From Hsuehochloa calcarea (lineage: Eukaryota; Streptophyta; Magnoliopsida; Poales; Poaceae), in the NCBI GenBank assembly GCA_036346395.1, contig CM070599.1:11461232-11525231 (forward strand): a stretch of 64,000 nt of DNA. Reading direction: 5' to 3'. Below the pieces are notes generated by a model that saw nothing but the letters and a program-made list of their open reading frames with translations, was not told the origin of the DNA and made no database searches. A program made the translations under genes and the position numbers. This document shows positions 1 to 10,404 of this stretch, piece after piece; the first letter of the stretch is position 1, and the number at the start of each line of letters is the position of its first letter.

Positions 1-640
1 CTAAATCCCAAAATACTAAGAAACAAATACCAAGAAAAACAACATTCAGAGCAATTGATCTCCTAAAGGAACTAATTACAAAATCTAGCCAAGAAAATTA
101 GCACCGATTAAACACAAATATTCAGAAAATTAAACATACCCGACTTGATCAATGAACCATTGCTTAAACACAAATCGTTAGAAAATTAGCAAGGGGTGCT
201 GTGGAGAGGGATGGATTAACATACCCGATGCTGGTTGGGAAGGACGATGGCTTGAAGCAGGCATCCTGCAGCCATGGCGGTTGCCTAGCATCCAATAGGT
301 ATGCCGAGCTGATTGTGTTTGTCGAAAATCGAAAATGAGAGGGGTCAGGGCTGGGAAGGATCACGAGTAGGGGCAGGGCCACTGTGGAGCCAATTAATTG
401 GCTAGGAACTCCTGTCCCACGAACTCCTAGCAGCCTGAAGTTAGCCCCCATGACTCCCCTCCTGATCGCTTCGAGGTCTCGCCCTCCGCGGATCCCATGC
501 CGCACCCATCTCCTACCTTGCTGACCTCGGTTGACTGCCACTATAGATGACCAACTGATCAACTAGACCCACGTTTCGGTGCAGAGGGAAGGGAATGCGT
601 GTACGATGGCGAGGGACGAATCGAACATTTAATATTTATA
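1..640. other. Unassigned left flank
   Basis: No gene is supported here. A minus-strand open frame of 132 codons spans 164-562, but its composition is low-complexity and it has no domain I recognise. A purine-rich stretch (repeated gagata) lies near 645-665. It may be the distal 3' flank or a regulatory part of the neighbouring F-box locus, but nothing in the sequence proves this. Confidence 0.4.
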
Positions 641-963
641 TCAAGAGAGATAGAGATAGAGATATATACATAGACTCTTCCAGACTAAAAAGAAACTAGA
701 ACAATCATAGATGCACAAAAGTACCACAAGCAAGTATCTCATAGCTACAAACAAATAATTGGGAAATATTTTTTTGGACCCAATGTCAATTTCAAAAAAC
801 AACATAATGCACACACGAAGGAAAGAAAAAGGTGATTTATACAATAACCATTCTCCAAGCAACATAAGCACACTATCAAATAAAAACCCACATGATATTC
901 AAAGCTTGTGAAATGATAGAAACAAGCAAAGCGAGCAAGCATACCTCATTCATATATTAGGTA

Positions 964-1011
964 GTGACAATGACAAAGGAAACAAATGTGACAATGACAA
1001 AGGAAACAAAT
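964..1011. repeat. 24-bp tandem duplication
   Basis: The unit beginning GTGACAATGACAAAGG occurs at 964-987 and again at 988-1011 without a change. It lies inside the decayed F-box tail and repeats eight codons of its reading frame. Confidence 0.9.
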
Positions 1012-1047
1012 GTAAAGGAACATTTCGTTGACAGTAACAGAACTTAC

Positions 1048-1190
1048 GTTGAAGCACATAACCAAACAAATAGTGTAAACATCAAGCCCAAAAAAAAATA
1101 ACATTTTGCTCAAGAAAATGTTGAAGCACATAACCAAACAAATAGTGTAAACATCAAGCCCAAAAAAAAACATTTTGCTCAAGCAAAGGT
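1048..1190. repeat. 72-bp tandem duplication
   Basis: A block beginning GTTGAAGCACATAACC is repeated with a 72-bp period (starts at 1048 and 1120). The copies differ mainly by a short A-run and a TAA triplet, so the duplication is recent or homogenised. It sits inside the decayed F-box tail. Confidence 0.88.
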
Positions 1191-1195
1191 TCCAA

Positions 1196-1647
1196 ACTCC
1201 TTAGGCCTTAGTGTACAATGAGTATCGCTGGGTCATTTACTCATCTTGGGCATACAAGTAACTGTTATTTAATTGGTCCAAATAAAAGCTTATTCTATAA
1301 AGTAAAACATCAATTCAGCTTTGCTTGCTCATTTAAAGCCTTTAAACAAAGAACACGATGGAGCCTTGAAACAGAGAACACGATGGACCAATCAATAATT
1401 TCATGAATGCCAGCGTCATGCATTGTGCTTAATTCGTAAACATGACTTTCAGATTTCAAGATTACCATATTGATCGGAGATTTCACTCAAAAGCAACACA
1501 AGTATGTTATATAAGACCTTCGATGTTCCTTCTACTAGTTTAGTTCTAGTATGTTATATAAGAGCACAATAAATAAATGAACATAAGCATGCTCACAATC
1601 ATATGACAATATGGCATAGCTTCCAAAAATGTATAAAATGAAATTTT
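1196..1647. other. AT-rich intergenic stretch
   Basis: No gene is seen. The 14-mer AGTATGTTATATAA occurs twice, near 1501 and 1549. A 62-codon plus-strand open frame (1218-1406) has no recognisable features and is treated as chance. Confidence 0.4.
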
Positions 1648-1655
1648 ATATTATT

Positions 1656-2478
1656 CATGGTTATTAAGGCGTCGCTTAAGGGTAAGGCGCCACTAGAGGC
1701 CAAGGCATCGCCCCGCCTTGTTGTCGCCACGCCGCGGCGGCGTTGGAGAACCAGATCCGGCGGAGGCGGAGCGAGAAGGCCCGTCTGCGCGGATCCGAGC
1801 GGAGAGACCTCGGGACAGCTCGGCGACAGCAAGCAAAGGATCCGGGCGGGAGAGAGCTCAGGGCGACGTCGGGGCCGAGTCAAGGCGAGAGGGGAACAGG
1901 AAGCCCGGCAAGACGCTCGGGAGCACGGAGGCCCAGATGGCGTGTCGGGAAGGTGGAGACTCACGCGAAGCCTGTGGGGCGGCAGGGAGTAGTGCCACTG
2001 AACCCTAGGCGGTAGCGCCTCCATCTCGCCGAACCCGTCCCTTGCAGCTCCAACCTCCGGCTATGGCGGATCTACGCGGCCATCCCCAGCCCATCACCGT
2101 CGCCCTCTCCGGCCTGTGTGGACGTCTCCAGATAGATGACATGGACTCGGCGTGGATGGCGACGATCAGAGCATGAGATGAGAGCGAGGTGAGGAGATAT
2201 TTTTGCTTGCTAGTTTGAGCGTACGAATGTGGGTTTCTTTTCCTTTGAGTTGGGCCTGATATAGCTTGGGATGCACAAATTTGTATGGGCTTAAATTCGG
2301 CCCATATACCATGGACGGAACAAAAGCACAAAACTACGCATCATGGGAGATAAACTACTTACACACAAAGCCTTAGCGCCTTAGGATGTGTAAGGCATCG
2401 CCTCGCCTCGCGCCTTAGCGCTTAAAAGGTGTGAGGGGGTGGGTCGCCTCGCTTCGCCTTACCACCTTAATAACCATG
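1656..2478. mobile_element. Non-autonomous TIR DNA transposon with GC-rich interior
   Basis: The ends are inverted copies of CATGGTTATTAAGG, followed on both sides by AGGCG-rich subterminal sequence. The flanks show an identical ATATTATT at 1648-1655 and 2479-2486, extendable to 9 bp (ATATTATTC) if the terminal C is counted as flank. An 8-bp duplication would fit hAT-type transposition, a 9-bp one the Mutator-like class, and the ambiguous base prevents a choice. The interior (about 1740-2110) is very GC-rich and open in several frames on both strands. It could be a captured gene fragment, but I recognise no domain. No transposase is encoded. The insertion lies just beyond the 3' end of the F-box gene. 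Confidence 0.8.
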
Positions 2479-2675
2479 ATATTATTCACATAACTCATCA
2501 ATGTGTTTGGTTGAGTAGCACTCTTCCAAGTAGTTTGAACTAACATGATAACATGAAGGGGGGAAACTCAAGACAACCATTTAAGCAACATAAACATACT
2601 GTCAAACATAAACTAATATGACATTACACCAAAGCTGTAAAATGACAAGCAAGCAGAGAGTACAAGCTTACCACA
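2479..2675 (-). other. 3' flank and UTR of the F-box gene with a splice-donor-like site
   Basis: Directly after the stop codon the minus strand reads TGTG then GTAAG (donor at 2667-2671). A donor-like site lies at the same relative place in the decayed paralogue (GTATG at 940-944). This suggests an intron in the 3' UTR or an alternative C-terminal exon. No acceptor can be assigned with confidence. Confidence 0.45.
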
Positions 2676-3893
2676 TCAAACACTAGGTAGTGACAGGGAT
2701 GGGGCGAAACCAGTGTAAAGGTAGGCTTCGTTCACATGACCAGAACTTATCTCACAGAACCTACCGAGCTGCATGGTATTGATATCAAACCAAAAATATG
2801 TGACATTTTGCTCAACTGGATCTCCCAATTTCTCCTTAGGGTGATCTAGTTTTATAAATATGTAACCCTCTGACGCACCTATGATGCCTCGAAACCGATA
2901 TCCCCATTCCTCAGGCAAGGTGATTCTGTTCTGCAGCTGCCACCGGTCGTTGAAATACTTCAATGTATAAAAATATAGGATACATCTTTTGTCTGGCCTA
3001 AAAACATCGGAGATCACAACGGTAGTCCTGCCGTCACCTGACTCCAGAGTGGTAATTTGATTACTAAACATCATCGCACGGCCTGACAGGACTGGGGAGA
3101 TGTCGATAATGGAGAACTCCATTCTGCGGGTATCCAGCACAAGCCACCTATGCGTGAGAGATATCATCCAGTAGAAGCACCCATGGGCATGGTTGCGTTG
3201 TCCTAGTCGAACGCCCATGACTCTCCGCATACTCAAAGCATAGTGTACTGGAGGTGAAAGCGCACGCCATTGCCGGGATTCAGAGGAGAAGAACGCGATC
3301 AGCTTCCCTCGGCAGCATGCCATCCAGATCACGGCGAATGGCGGCTCCTGACCGCCATCGTCATTGCCGCAAGAAGAGAGGAAGATCTCGCTGCTGCGCG
3401 ATTGCAGCCCGCCGTCGCCGCCGCGCTGGAGGTAGGGGTTTTCGACGGAGGCGGCGAGGTCGTCGGGGATGGGCGGGAGCAGGACGTACCGCTGGAAGAG
3501 CGGGTCGCAGACGGCGACCTCGGTGAAGGCGGTGGAGCCGGTCAGCGCGCGGTCGAGGAGGAAGCGGCCGTCGCGGTGGTCACGGACGAGCCAGGCGCGG
3601 CTCGGGGGCGGGAGGAAGGCGAAGGAGAAGTCGGCGGCGAGGGCGAGCGCGCGGGCGGCGGGGGCAGAGGGGTGCGGTGGCAGGGCGGGATGGAAGCCGG
3701 CGCCCTCCGGGCAGAATACGCCAAGCGGGGCCGGGGCGTGGATGGAGCGGAAGCGGCGGAGGAACCGCGGGGAGGAGGCGACGCGGCGGAAGGAGGCGCA
3801 CGCCGCGGAGGCGCGCGCGAGGTCCGACGGCGACGGCACGCGGACGAGGATCTCCGCGAGGACGTCGTCGGTGAGGGCCGGCAGGCCGGCCAT
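2676..3893 (-). CDS. F-box protein (single-exon coding region)
   Basis: The 405-residue product begins MAGLPALTDDVLAEILVRVP, the usual start of a plant F-box, and continues with SDLARASAACASFRRVASS and a second short helix (RFLRRFRSIHAP). This 40-residue module would bind the Skp1-type adaptor of an SCF ubiquitin ligase. The rest (about residues 60-405) resembles the beta-propeller-like substrate-recognition region common in monocot F-box families (WLVRDHRDGRFLL, VCDPLFQRYVLLPPIP, YWMISLTHRWLVLDT), with no repeat I can assign firmly to kelch or LRR. The frame is open upstream to 4028, adding 45 residues, but the ATG at 3891-3893 fits the domain better and is preferred. GC is very high at the 5' end and falls towards the 3' end, a pattern typical of grass genes. 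No frameshift or stop interrupts it. It is the only apparently intact host gene here. The substrate cannot be inferred. Confidence 0.85.
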   Translation of the reverse strand: MAGLPALTDDVLAEILVRVPSPSDLARASAACASFRRVASSPRFLRRFRSIHAPAPLGVFCPEGAGFHPALPPHPSAPAARALALAADFSFAFLPPPSRAWLVRDHRDGRFLLDRALTGSTAFTEVAVCDPLFQRYVLLPPIPDDLAASVENPYLQRGGDGGLQSRSSEIFLSSCGNDDGGQEPPFAVIWMACCRGKLIAFFSSESRQWRALSPPVHYALSMRRVMGVRLGQRNHAHGCFYWMISLTHRWLVLDTRRMEFSIIDISPVLSGRAMMFSNQITTLESGDGRTTVVISDVFRPDKRCILYFYTLKYFNDRWQLQNRITLPEEWGYRFRGIIGASEGYIFIKLDHPKEKLGDPVEQNVTYFWFDINTMQLGRFCEISSGHVNEAYLYTGFAPSLSLPSV

Positions 3894-4585
3894 CGGCGGC
3901 GGCGAACTGTGCGGCGGATCTAGAGCGACCGAGCGAAGGTTGGGAGAGGGACCGATACGCTGTTCAGAAATCAGAATCTCCGGTGCGGTTCCACCGTTCC
4001 AGTCTCGGCTCTCGTGTTCCGTACGCAACGGGCGTGCCCAAACGGCCCAGCCTTATGCCCAGGTTTGCTAGGGTGGTGTACGTGTACGTCCGGGCTGGAC
4101 CGAGACCGACCTCATTTTACTCTCAATGGCGGCTCGGACCGATTGACCTGAGAAGGATATTGGGCGACGACAGAGCGCAGTGTCAGCAGCTCAAAAGGGG
4201 TCAAGCCCAGCTCAAAGCCTCAAACCTAGCCCGGTCCCACAATTGCTCATTTACATGTAGCCATGCGTACGGGGAAGTTTCCAATTAGCTCACCTTTTTT
4301 TCTTTCAAAACACCGCTCACACGCACACACACGCTCTCACACACACAACGCCTACAGAAGACTTAGTGGAGTTTGACGAAGAAATAACGAAGTCACCACT
4401 GACGTCTCGCTTGCGATGGACACGTCGTCTCCCACTAAAAGAAAATCCTCCGAAATGAGACACGTAGGGCCAAACCTGAGATTTAAACCCTGGTGGGATG
4501 GGGTACAACCACCACCACTAGCCACCCAAATAAAGCTTAGTTCTCGGATTAGCTCACCTCTTATTTTCTTCTAACAAACAATACC
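3894..4585. other. Upstream flank of the F-box gene with CA-rich microsatellite
   Basis: This region should hold the promoter of the minus-strand F-box gene, but I see no clear TATA box. A CA-rich run lies at about 4317-4350. The following 4360-4530 reads like dispersed grass repeat DNA and has no coding potential that I can support. Confidence 0.4.
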
Positions 4586-4708
4586 GCTATCAAGACGCAT
4601 GTTCTACACAAAAGGGCCGAGCACATTGCTACGAAAATGTAGAGCTACATCTCAGTCGAAGTGGGAAAATCTTCGATCAATAACAAGGCAGTCTCCAGAT
4701 TGGGCATC

Positions 4709-4885
4709 TGTTATGAACCTCGATCTCTGGATACAAGCAGCAAGGGGATCGGGGAACAGAGAAGATGGAATTCAGGGTAGAAAGCCAGAACAAGACTGGG
4801 GAATAGACTTGGAATTCAGTAGATAGGAAATCAGTTCAGTAATGCCCACTCAATACACATGCCTCTTGTGGCTTATATTCACGCC
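4709..4885 (-). repeat. LTR fragment of the same family as 17554-17818
   Basis: Starting at TGTTATGAACCTC, this stretch matches the LTR at 17554 closely. Both carry GAATTCAGGGTAG and AGTAGATAGGAAATCAGT and end in CCTCTTGTGGCTTATAT. After about 4885 the two diverge and LINE-like sequence follows. It is a truncated or solo LTR. Orientation is set by the complete copy, whose primer-binding site is on the minus strand. Confidence 0.75.
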
Positions 4886-4914
4886 ACACATACCCACGCT
4901 GACCCACATCTTGA

Positions 4915-5480
4915 GACCACTCTTTTCTATAGCAAACAGGGTTGGAGACTCATCACAGTCTCTGATTCACTGTGCCAAAGTTCTTCGTGGAGATTTCCTA
5001 TCGGCAAGGAAAAAGAAGAACTCTTCACATACATGGAGGTCAATTCTGGCAGGAAGAAAGGCTCCGGAGTTGGGACTTATACGCCGTATTGGCAATGGTT
5101 ATGCGACAGATATTCGGCGAGATCGGTGGATCCCGGACGGAGTTAATTGTAGGTCAGTTTATAAAAAGAAAGAGGCCAATGCATAAAAGGTGAATGAGTT
5201 GATTGCTCCAGATGATTTATCCTGGGATATATAGATGTTCTTCAGGAGAATCTAGTACCCCTGGACATCCAATTAGTTTGGCACATCCCTTTGGGTCGTT
5301 TGGATCAAGATTTGTGAGCTTTGTCAGCTGACAAGCATGGAGTTTATTCTATCAAATCAGCCTACCATCTACTGAAAATACCCATCAAGCACAGGAGGTA
5401 AGATTAGGAGCTTCATCGACGTCGGTGAGCATAGATAACCCTTCTTGGAAGGCAGTATGGAGTAGGCAAATTCGAACATT
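4915..5480 (+). pseudogene. L1-type LINE reverse transcriptase, C-terminal fragment
   Basis: In shifting frames the translation shows motifs typical of the region after the RT core of plant LINEs: KQGWRLIT, CAKVLRGDFLSARKKKNSS, TWRSILAGRKAPELGLIRR and DRWIPDG, then HGVYSIKSAYHLL near 5335-5375 and NPSWKAVW near 5435-5455. These flank the zinc-binding RT segment of plant L1-like elements. Several frameshifts and stops are present, and the catalytic RT and endonuclease parts are missing. The left edge abuts the LTR fragment. I see no poly-A tail. Confidence 0.7.
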
Positions 5481-6138
5481 GGACTGATTTGGCTGTATTA
5501 CGCATGAAAATTCCAAAAATAACCTCCGTAATCTCAAAATTCCAAATCTAGCCCTTCGTACCCACCTGATGCGGTCGGGACGGCAGTTAGAAAACCCATC
5601 GCTGCAGGGGGCTGCAGCAGTACCGCCGCCATCGCCGACGGAGGTACCGCTTCCTCGACGTGACTCGCCGCCGTCCGCGACAAAGAAGCAGTGTGCCTCT
5701 CGACTGCCGCTGTCGGGGGCGGCAGCAGTCCGCCACGCCACGCGTCGGGGCGGGCGTCGGGCCGGCCGGCTCAGATGGGTGCAACTCGCCGCCCTCGACG
5801 GCGGCAGACATTCCCACTCGCCACGCGCCGCCAGCTGGCCGCTGTGGTCGCCGAGCCCGGCCACCTCTGCAGGCGTCGTGCGGCGCGCCGGATCGGGTCG
5901 CTGTCGCCGCGGCCCATAAGAAGGCCGCAGGAGCTCATTCGAAGGGAGTGAGCAGATTAGAGCTAGCGAGCGAGAGAGAAGGTTAGAACTAGGGAGCGAG
6001 AGAAGCTTAGTGCTAGCGAGCGAGAGAAGCAAACAGTTCCCAGAAGAGGAGGGAGAAGCGAGGCCGTAGAAAAGGTAAGTGGCATTCGCATCCAGCTGTA
6101 GTTGTAGTTAGTTTTAGCAATGTGATTATGATGTAATT
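5481..6138. other. GC-rich block of unknown origin
   Basis: About 5560-5930 is extremely GC-rich and open on both strands; a minus-strand frame of 215 codons covers 5385-6032. Its translation is arginine-, alanine- and proline-rich with no domain I recognise. Near 5950-6030 a unit resembling GCTAGCGAGCGAGAGAAG is repeated about three times. It could be a captured exon or a CpG-rich leader. No function is assigned. Confidence 0.4.
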
Positions 6139-6791
6139 TGTGGATATCATGGGGATATGCTCCAGATCTTAGGATGATGTGACAATTGGCAATGACATTT
6201 ATGGTTTGTCGTTTCACAGGGTTTTCGACAAAGTTCAGGCTTTCTGGACAGGGGCGGTCTGACCGGCCATAGCATGGCGGTCCGACCATAGCATGGCGGC
6301 CATAGCATGGCGGTCCGACCGGTCCCAAATCGGTCGGACCGGCCATGTGTGGCGGTCGGACCGGCCGTGACCAAAGAGTGTTAGAATGTGCTGGGCCAAA
6401 AATAGAGGGTGTAGGCAAGTGAGGGGATCCCAATGCACTTGGTATTATAATTTTTGGGGTCCCCAAGCAAAAGTTCTATTCGTTTTAAATTTCCAGAAGG
6501 TTTCGGAATTTCAGGGCTTGAAATTCTGCTAAGTCCTCAGGGGCGGTCCTACGGCTCACAGGAGCGGTCCGATCGCCGAGGGGCGGCACGACCGCTCACG
6601 CTGAGCGGTCCGACCGGCGAGGCGGTCCGACCGCCCCGAGGGGCTGGCTCGGACCGACACACTTATGCATCGACCAACTTCGTGGTGATGTTAATTTGTT
6701 AGGTCTAGTTCATTGGTTTCATGGCATATGTATTGCATGATGCATGTTTTGACTAACGTGGGTCAAGTTGTGAAGAACTTGTTCCCGGATT
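6139..6791 (+). mobile_element. Truncated SIRE-type LTR (5' part only)
   Basis: It begins TGTGGATATCATGGGGATATG, as element E does, and follows the SIRE LTR through the first two CGGTC-S-GACCG arrays (about 6250-6365 and 6540-6660) and the landmarks GACTAACGTGGGTCAAGTTG and GAACTTGTTCC. Identity stops near 6791, before the LTR TATA box, where unrelated sequence begins. The 3' half is not found nearby, so it is a truncated remnant. Confidence 0.8.
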
Positions 6792-9312
6792 CATGTAAGG
6801 CGTTCGACCCCTCGCTCCCCCCTTCGGCTATAAAAGCCGGCCGCGCCTCCCCTCTTCTCCTCCTCCCCCACCTCGCCTCCTCCTCTCTTCTTCCTCACAG
6901 TTCGTCATAGCCGAGCTCGCCGTCGCCTCCGCTCTCTTCTTCCCCCGCCTCGGTGGCCGCCGCTCCACCGATTCGGTGCTCCCGAGCCGCCGTCGCCTCC
7001 GACTTCCCCCACCTCCCAGCACAGCCTGAGCTCCGCTCTCTCCCTTCTTCTTCCCTCCTCGCCAGACGCCACGCCGCCGCTCGCCCCTCTTCTCCCTCTC
7101 CCTCTCCCTCTCTATCTCTGCGCGGAGAACGCGAAGCGTCGGCTGGCCGCACGCGTCGCCACCCTTTTAACTCCCCGACGCGATCGACAAGTGGGCCCCG
7201 CCACAAGATTTCGTGAGATCGACAGTGGCCCCACCGATTGTTCCGTAGACCGGTGGACCGGTGCGCGTAAACCCGGTCCACGCACTGCACGGTGACCGAG
7301 CACTGTTCATGGGCCATGTGTCAGCATGAGATTTTTTCCGATTTTTTATTTTCTTTTCAATCAAAAATTCTTTAGAAAAGCTTCAAAAATTCATATCTCA
7401 TTCGTTATGACTCCAAAAATTATGAAGCTTGTTCCTAAAATTTTCTAAATTCAAGATCTTGCTAATGGCACTGGTTTTGTTTAATTTGGAGTTCATTTAT
7501 TATGTATTTTGTATTTATTTACTCTCTTTGATGTTGTGTCTTTTTCTAGTACATTCATCCGATTAGGGTTCGAAGACGCAGGAGAACTCCACTTCGATCA
7601 AGCTTAATAATACCAAGACCCTACTAACTTTAACCAAGGCGGGTCAATACTTTGATCATTTTGAGCCTACATTTTATGCAAATTATATTTATTTAAAATA
7701 TCAAAATTGCATGCTTTAATTCTGTAATCAAATGTATGTTAAAACTTAAGGTAGTTAAGCACCCATTTGATGATTAATTAATTATTATCCATCATTTGAT
7801 AATTGAATCCTTTATTGCATGTCACCCTAGTAGATATGTGGTAAATACTAGCATAGGTTGTACTTAAGCGGCATGCTAGTCTTGCTTAAGTACCGGGACA
7901 ATAAATATCCTAATCATCATCTTTTAATCATGAAAGTGGTTTTGGGCAGTCATTGTGGGTAAATAACTGACATGTTATGATAATTGGTTTTTCCTCCCCA
8001 AAATCCTAAACAACTTGTTAGTACCACATCTGGGCGGATGGAAAGAGTGGTGGGTGCCGTCGTGCACGAGAGTGGTTGGTAGGTGGTATGATTCACCTGG
8101 ATAGATTAAGAACTTAATCTTGTCATGACCTCCCGTGTAAAACAAGTACAACCGTCAGTCTGCAAAGTGCAACTTGGCTTAGTAAAGTTATTAAACCCTG
8201 AATGTCATCCCACTAGTCGGTGAGCGGGAACGTGCAAGCGCGTGTTGCGACCGGCTTGGAAGAGACACAGTGGTAAGGTGAAGTTGCCAGCTGCACTAGT
8301 CGTTGTGGTCGGGGCCAGCTGCGCTAGTCATTATGGTGAACATCCCGCACAACTTATGGGTGTGGCCCATATGGGTGAGATGACAGAAAGGGCGAGGTAG
8401 TTTTAAAGGTTACTGTGAAGATCGCTCAACTACATGACTACGGAATCATATGGGGTAACGAGTATAATTATCTCTTGTGGGTACAGTGTACAACCTCTGT
8501 AAAGTCTAAACTGTTTAAACAGCCGTGCCAACGGTCAAAGGAGGACATGAGAACTTAACTTGAGTTAGTTCTATTTCAAAAAAATTTGTGGGTGGTATGA
8601 AAACCAGGTCGGCTCATCTAGCTTGAGGTTGGATTTTTTCTGATCCGTCGAGCTCAGTGGTATGGAGGAGTGGAGGTAGCTCCAATCAAATGAAGCATGT
8701 GTAGAGTTTCTGATGGAGGGAATCTCTACTATTGTTTAATATTGCACTTACACTCTTTAATAAAATAATAAGTCATAGGAATTTGTAATTATGATAATTG
8801 AAAAATATTGCTTTAGCAAATAAAAGAACCCGAGCCACCCTTGTTAAGCCATGCATGTATATTATTGCATCTTGTGTGTTGGCTCGCGAGTACGGAAGTT
8901 GTGCTCATTCTCGCTCCTCCACCAAACCCACCAGATGATGTGGATCAATGGGACTGCGCATACTATGAAGACTCAAAAGTCGACGGACAAGGAAACGATG
9001 AAGAATAGTCTAGTATGTAGTCTAGATCTCGCTTTAGTCTAGTGGACTCGTTTGGTACTTGCGTACAATAGATATTATCCAACTCGCCTTGGGTAATATC
9101 TATCGTACATAGGTTATCCCAGTCGTTTGCTTGTGGAGAGATGTGGTCTACCCCCTTTTGCTTCCGCTGTAGTTACGTTGCTCTCTATGTAATGTAATCA
9201 ATTTGGTCTGTCTGGCCCTTTTGTAAAATTTGGCCCGGTGTGGTCTATGTTACTCTGAAGTTGTAATATATTGAATGTCTTAATTTACGCTTTGTATGAA
9301 TTGATTCAGTAA
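6792..9312. other. Non-coding, retroelement-like sequence with a promoter-like start
   Basis: A TATAAAA box at 6829-6835 in GC-rich sequence, followed by a CT-rich leader (about 6840-7110), looks like an LTR promoter or a host promoter on the plus strand. From about 7330 the sequence is AT-rich and carries no open frame of note (a 63-codon frame at 8851 is unremarkable). The tail near 9180-9300 (repeated TGTAATG/TTGTAATAT) resembles a 3' UTR. It may be a large non-autonomous LTR element or an untranslated leader, but no PBS or second LTR was found. Element B is inserted at its right end. Confidence 0.4.
6829..6835 (+). promoter_or_regulatory. TATA box-like site
   Basis: TATAAAA followed by GCCGGCCGCGCC and a pyrimidine-rich tract is consistent with a plant RNA polymerase II core promoter. 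The transcript it would drive is unknown. Confidence 0.5.
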
Positions 9313-10404
9313 TGATGCGTACACGCTAGGGGTGGCCCGATCTTCACGGCGTAGGTTGAAGAACAAAGCGAATCTTGCTGTGGACAGCGGGGATAACTAG
9401 TTGTGAGTAGCGGAAAAGGGTAACTAGCTTTAACTCGCCAAGGTTGGATGCGACCAAGCGTTGGGAGAGACGATCCAAGCCTTCGACTCCACCCGCTATC
9501 CGAACAATCGCAGAACCACAATCCGAACTAACCCACACAAAACGCCTAAGCGTAGAGCACGCAATTAGGGATCCTGAGGAATCTTCTTGCAAATCCAAGA
9601 GAACTCACAAGAGCAAAAGGAGCAAGGAACTCAGCAGCCTTGCTGCAATTTCATATATCGGTTTGTTGAAATATCAAAAGTACCTCCATGGATGGGAGTA
9701 GAGGGTATATATACTAGGAACAACCTCCTAGCTGGGTATGAACATAAGTCACCACGTTTGGAAGGTGGAAGGCCAACTGTTGAAGCATTCAAGGAGTCTT
9801 CTCGCTTTCTCGCGCGTCGCTCAACTTCGCAGTTTTTAGTAAAATAGCAATAACTCTCTCCTCGAAGTCCAAATGACGAACCGCTTGTTGGAGGTGAAAA
9901 TAGACTTAATTATCTTTCCATCCATATAGGATAGGCATAGTGAAACATTCCTGGTTGGTGTGCAAGCACTTAAGAAGACTTCAGTTTTCGCGCAACATTT
10001 ATCAGCATGTGCAATTGTTACTAAAATGATCATAACTTTCATTACACAACTCCAAATAATGCACGGTTTGAAGCGTAGGAAAATAGACTTGACAAACTAT
10101 CCAATGCTCGTGTATGCTGGCTGGAAACATTATAATTCATGCCGATAATGATTGCAAAACTCATTGGTTTTCTCGACCTCCTTGTTCCTCTCCAATGCAC
10201 CCGAGTTCAATCAAAGAAGAGGGCATTGGAAGCACTACTAAGTTATTGAGATCCGAATAAGTTCTAAGTTAGCGCTCACCGATCAAGTATTTTTTAGCAC
10301 GCCTTCTCGTGATTGGTCCTTGATATTGTTTGTCCTTGAGAATATCTTGGTCGCGAGATGATCTTCTCGTAGCATGGTCATTGAAGGTTGGGATGTCCTC
10401 ATCA
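9313..10404 (-). repeat. Element B 3' LTR
   Basis: It starts TGATGCGTACACGC and ends CTCATCA, matching 15820-16926 over its whole length. A TATATATA box lies at 9706-9713. It is about 15 bp shorter than its partner. Several differences are CTG in the partner reading CG here, for example near 9480, 9820 and 10110. Confidence 0.9.

Larger units (their letters stand above)
861..1195 (-). pseudogene. Decayed 3' end of a paralogous F-box gene
   Basis: This stretch aligns by eye, in the same orientation, with the last coding bases and 3' flank of the intact F-box gene (about 2570-2830). Shared landmarks on the minus strand are the block ending in CTCAAG/CTTAGG, the coding tail VNE..LY...SLSLP, a TGA stop at 950-952 (gene: 2676-2678), and a GT splice-donor-like site a few bases after the stop (943-944; gene: 2670-2671). 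Two internal tandem duplications (24 bp and 72 bp) disrupt it. No upstream F-box or kelch-like coding part is present, so it is either a truncated tandem duplicate or the remaining tail of a deleted paralogue. Similarity is clear but degraded, and exact edges are uncertain. Confidence 0.6.

Noticed and set aside
3254..4071. Several long plus-strand frames (up to 217 codons) opposite the F-box gene
   Set aside because: They lie in the GC-rich 5' half of the F-box gene, are Arg/Gly/Ala-rich with no domain, and are explained as antisense shadows of its GC-rich third positions.
5569..5986. Overlapping plus-strand Arg/Pro-rich frames in the GC-rich block
   Set aside because: Open in several frames on both strands at once, as expected from high GC alone, with no recognisable motif.
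6954..7216. Plus-strand frame with an alanine/serine-rich start that could be a signal or transit peptide
   Set aside because: It lies in a CT-rich leader after a TATA box; its content follows from low-complexity sequence, and no exon continues it.
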